From Halobacteriovoraceae bacterium (GTDB lineage: Bacteria > Bdellovibrionota > Bacteriovoracia > Bacteriovoracales > Bacteriovoracaceae): DNA of 64,000 bases. The DNA lies in NCBI GenBank assembly GCA_002711995.1, contig PASN01000010.1, forward strand, positions 194,485-258,484. The letters are read 5' to 3'. The translations under genes and the position numbers were made by a program. Below the pieces are notes generated by a model, which had not been told where the DNA came from, did not search any database, and saw only the letters and a list, made by a program, of their open reading frames with translations. How positions within the stretch are numbered: the first letter of the stretch is position 1; the number at the start of each line of letters is the position of its first letter. Below, one piece after another: positions 63,473 through 64,000 of this stretch.

Positions 63473-64000
63473 ATGAAACCGAACAAAAGCCTCTTATTCT
63501 TAATTCCTTTAGTTACATTTGCCATAGGCTGTGGAAAGAAAAATGGTGGTGGAAAAGGGGCAACTTCCCTAGATGATATAGATACTGCTTTAAACACTCC
63601 AGCAGTGGTTGCAGAGGAGCCCGACTTTAGCCAAGGTTTCGATAGCTTTGATTTTGATGGAAAGTCCACATTGGCAAGCTTTGGTCTCTTTGGTCGTTCA
63701 GACAAACAAGAATACATCAATGATGGAAAAATAAAGTTCGATCTGCTTTGGTCTAAAAGAACAAGAAACTTTATAGCTGACCAACTTGGAAGAGATAGAT
63801 CAGAAATGAATCACAACCTAACAAATCAGCTCTGTGAACCTAGGTTGGAAATCCATAAAGACAATGAAAGTAAAGTTGCAGAGCTGGACTCTGCTCTCTC
63901 GCACTGCGGAATTGATGGCGATGTGCCTGCGCAAGTCCAAATGAGAAGTTTCATTCCAACTACAATCGGACATAAATACACTCTAAGCTTTAAGTATAAA
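63473..64000 (+). CDS. Lipoprotein, N-terminal part (3' end outside window)
   Basis: 176 residues visible and open to the window end; ATG with AAGGAG 7 bases upstream. Signal sequence with lipobox FAIGC (Cys20) followed by a glycine-lysine linker. The mature part starts with an acidic stretch (DDIDTALNT), then FSQGFDSFDFDG and, near the window end, FIPTTIGHKYTLSFKYK, a beta-sandwich strand as in DUF642/carbohydrate-binding proteins. Probably a large surface lipoprotein; the family cannot be settled on this part. Confidence 0.75.
   Translation, partial: MKPNKSLLFLIPLVTFAIGCGKKNGGGKGATSLDDIDTALNTPAVVAEEPDFSQGFDSFDFDGKSTLASFGLFGRSDKQEYINDGKIKFDLLWSKRTRNFIADQLGRDRSEMNHNLTNQLCEPRLEIHKDNESKVAELDSALSHCGIDGDVPAQVQMRSFIPTTIGHKYTLSFKYK

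Noticed and set aside
63430-63720. Minus-strand reading frame opposite the last lipoprotein
   Set aside because: The plus strand has a ribosome site, signal peptide and lipobox; the antisense frame has none of these.

Overview
The window is about 64 kb of low-GC bacterial chromosome, densely coding on both strands. It has no rRNA or tRNA gene, no recognisable insertion sequence, prophage or CRISPR array, and no gene-free stretch above 300 bases. The many short secreted or lipoprotein genes, beta-barrel proteins, repeat-rich surface lipoproteins, a large carotenoid operon and FliA (sigma-28)-like promoters suggest a free-living Gram-negative of the Bdellovibrionota type (Bacteriovorax/Halobacteriovorax-like). 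This assignment is inferred from gene content and style only.

Layout. 1-7516: the end of a periplasmic solute-binding protein gene followed by a hybrid histidine kinase, a glutaredoxin-MauE fusion, a two-gene secreted unit with a possible AUU start, a small K+ channel, an RlmM-like rRNA methyltransferase and an M23 lipoprotein. 7782-14079: a secreted protein plus a 1280-residue choice-of-anchor-D repeat lipoprotein, then small stress genes (DoxX-like, UspA, VIT-like). 14091-21057: a CrtI-like oxidoreductase, lipocalin, HPt protein, DJ-1/PfpI protein, a kinase/inositol-phosphatase fusion and a patatin-like secreted protein. 21263-26941: four tandem delta-60-repeat lipoproteins. 27022-34134: a minus-strand carotenoid operon (GGPP synthase, ABC exporter pair, sterol-desaturase-like protein, CrtI, CrtB, CrtY-cd, CrtZ). 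34391-41675: a lipobox-bearing catalase-peroxidase and a MarR-RND-OMP efflux operon with a frameshifted RND gene and no adaptor gene. 42355-48095: a PA2778/PA2779 pair, a persulfide dioxygenase/YeeE sulfur operon with a divergent Crp/Fnr regulator, a TauE/SafE transporter and a B12-binding MerR/LitR-like regulator. 48488-52810: SOUL protein, methyltransferase, a protein-glutaminase-like secreted enzyme and a MATE transporter. 52940-57450: a five-gene glycosyltransferase cluster whose first gene carries an internal stop. 57447-63250: di-haem peroxidase, beta-barrel protein, and a MerR-ArsC-Acr3-ArsH-kinase arsenic operon. 63473-end: start of another lipoprotein.

Regulatory logic visible in the DNA. 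(i) A FliA-like element of the form TxAx-N15-NCCGAnnA lies exactly 7 bases before the ATG of three delta-60 lipoproteins and of the protein glutaminase, which predicts leaderless attack-phase/motility-type mRNAs. (ii) Several other genes have a sigma-70 -10 hexamer exactly 6 bases before ATG and no Shine-Dalgarno, again predicting leaderless mRNAs. (iii) Crp/Fnr-type palindromes sit about 41 bases upstream of the predicted start sites of the UspA gene, the persulfide dioxygenase operon and the TauE gene, close to a Crp/Fnr gene with an N-terminal CxxC, suggesting one redox/sulfur-responsive regulon. (iv) A mercury-type MerR operator controls the arsenic operon. (v) Two TAAC-N3-GTTA palindromes precede the MarR efflux operon.
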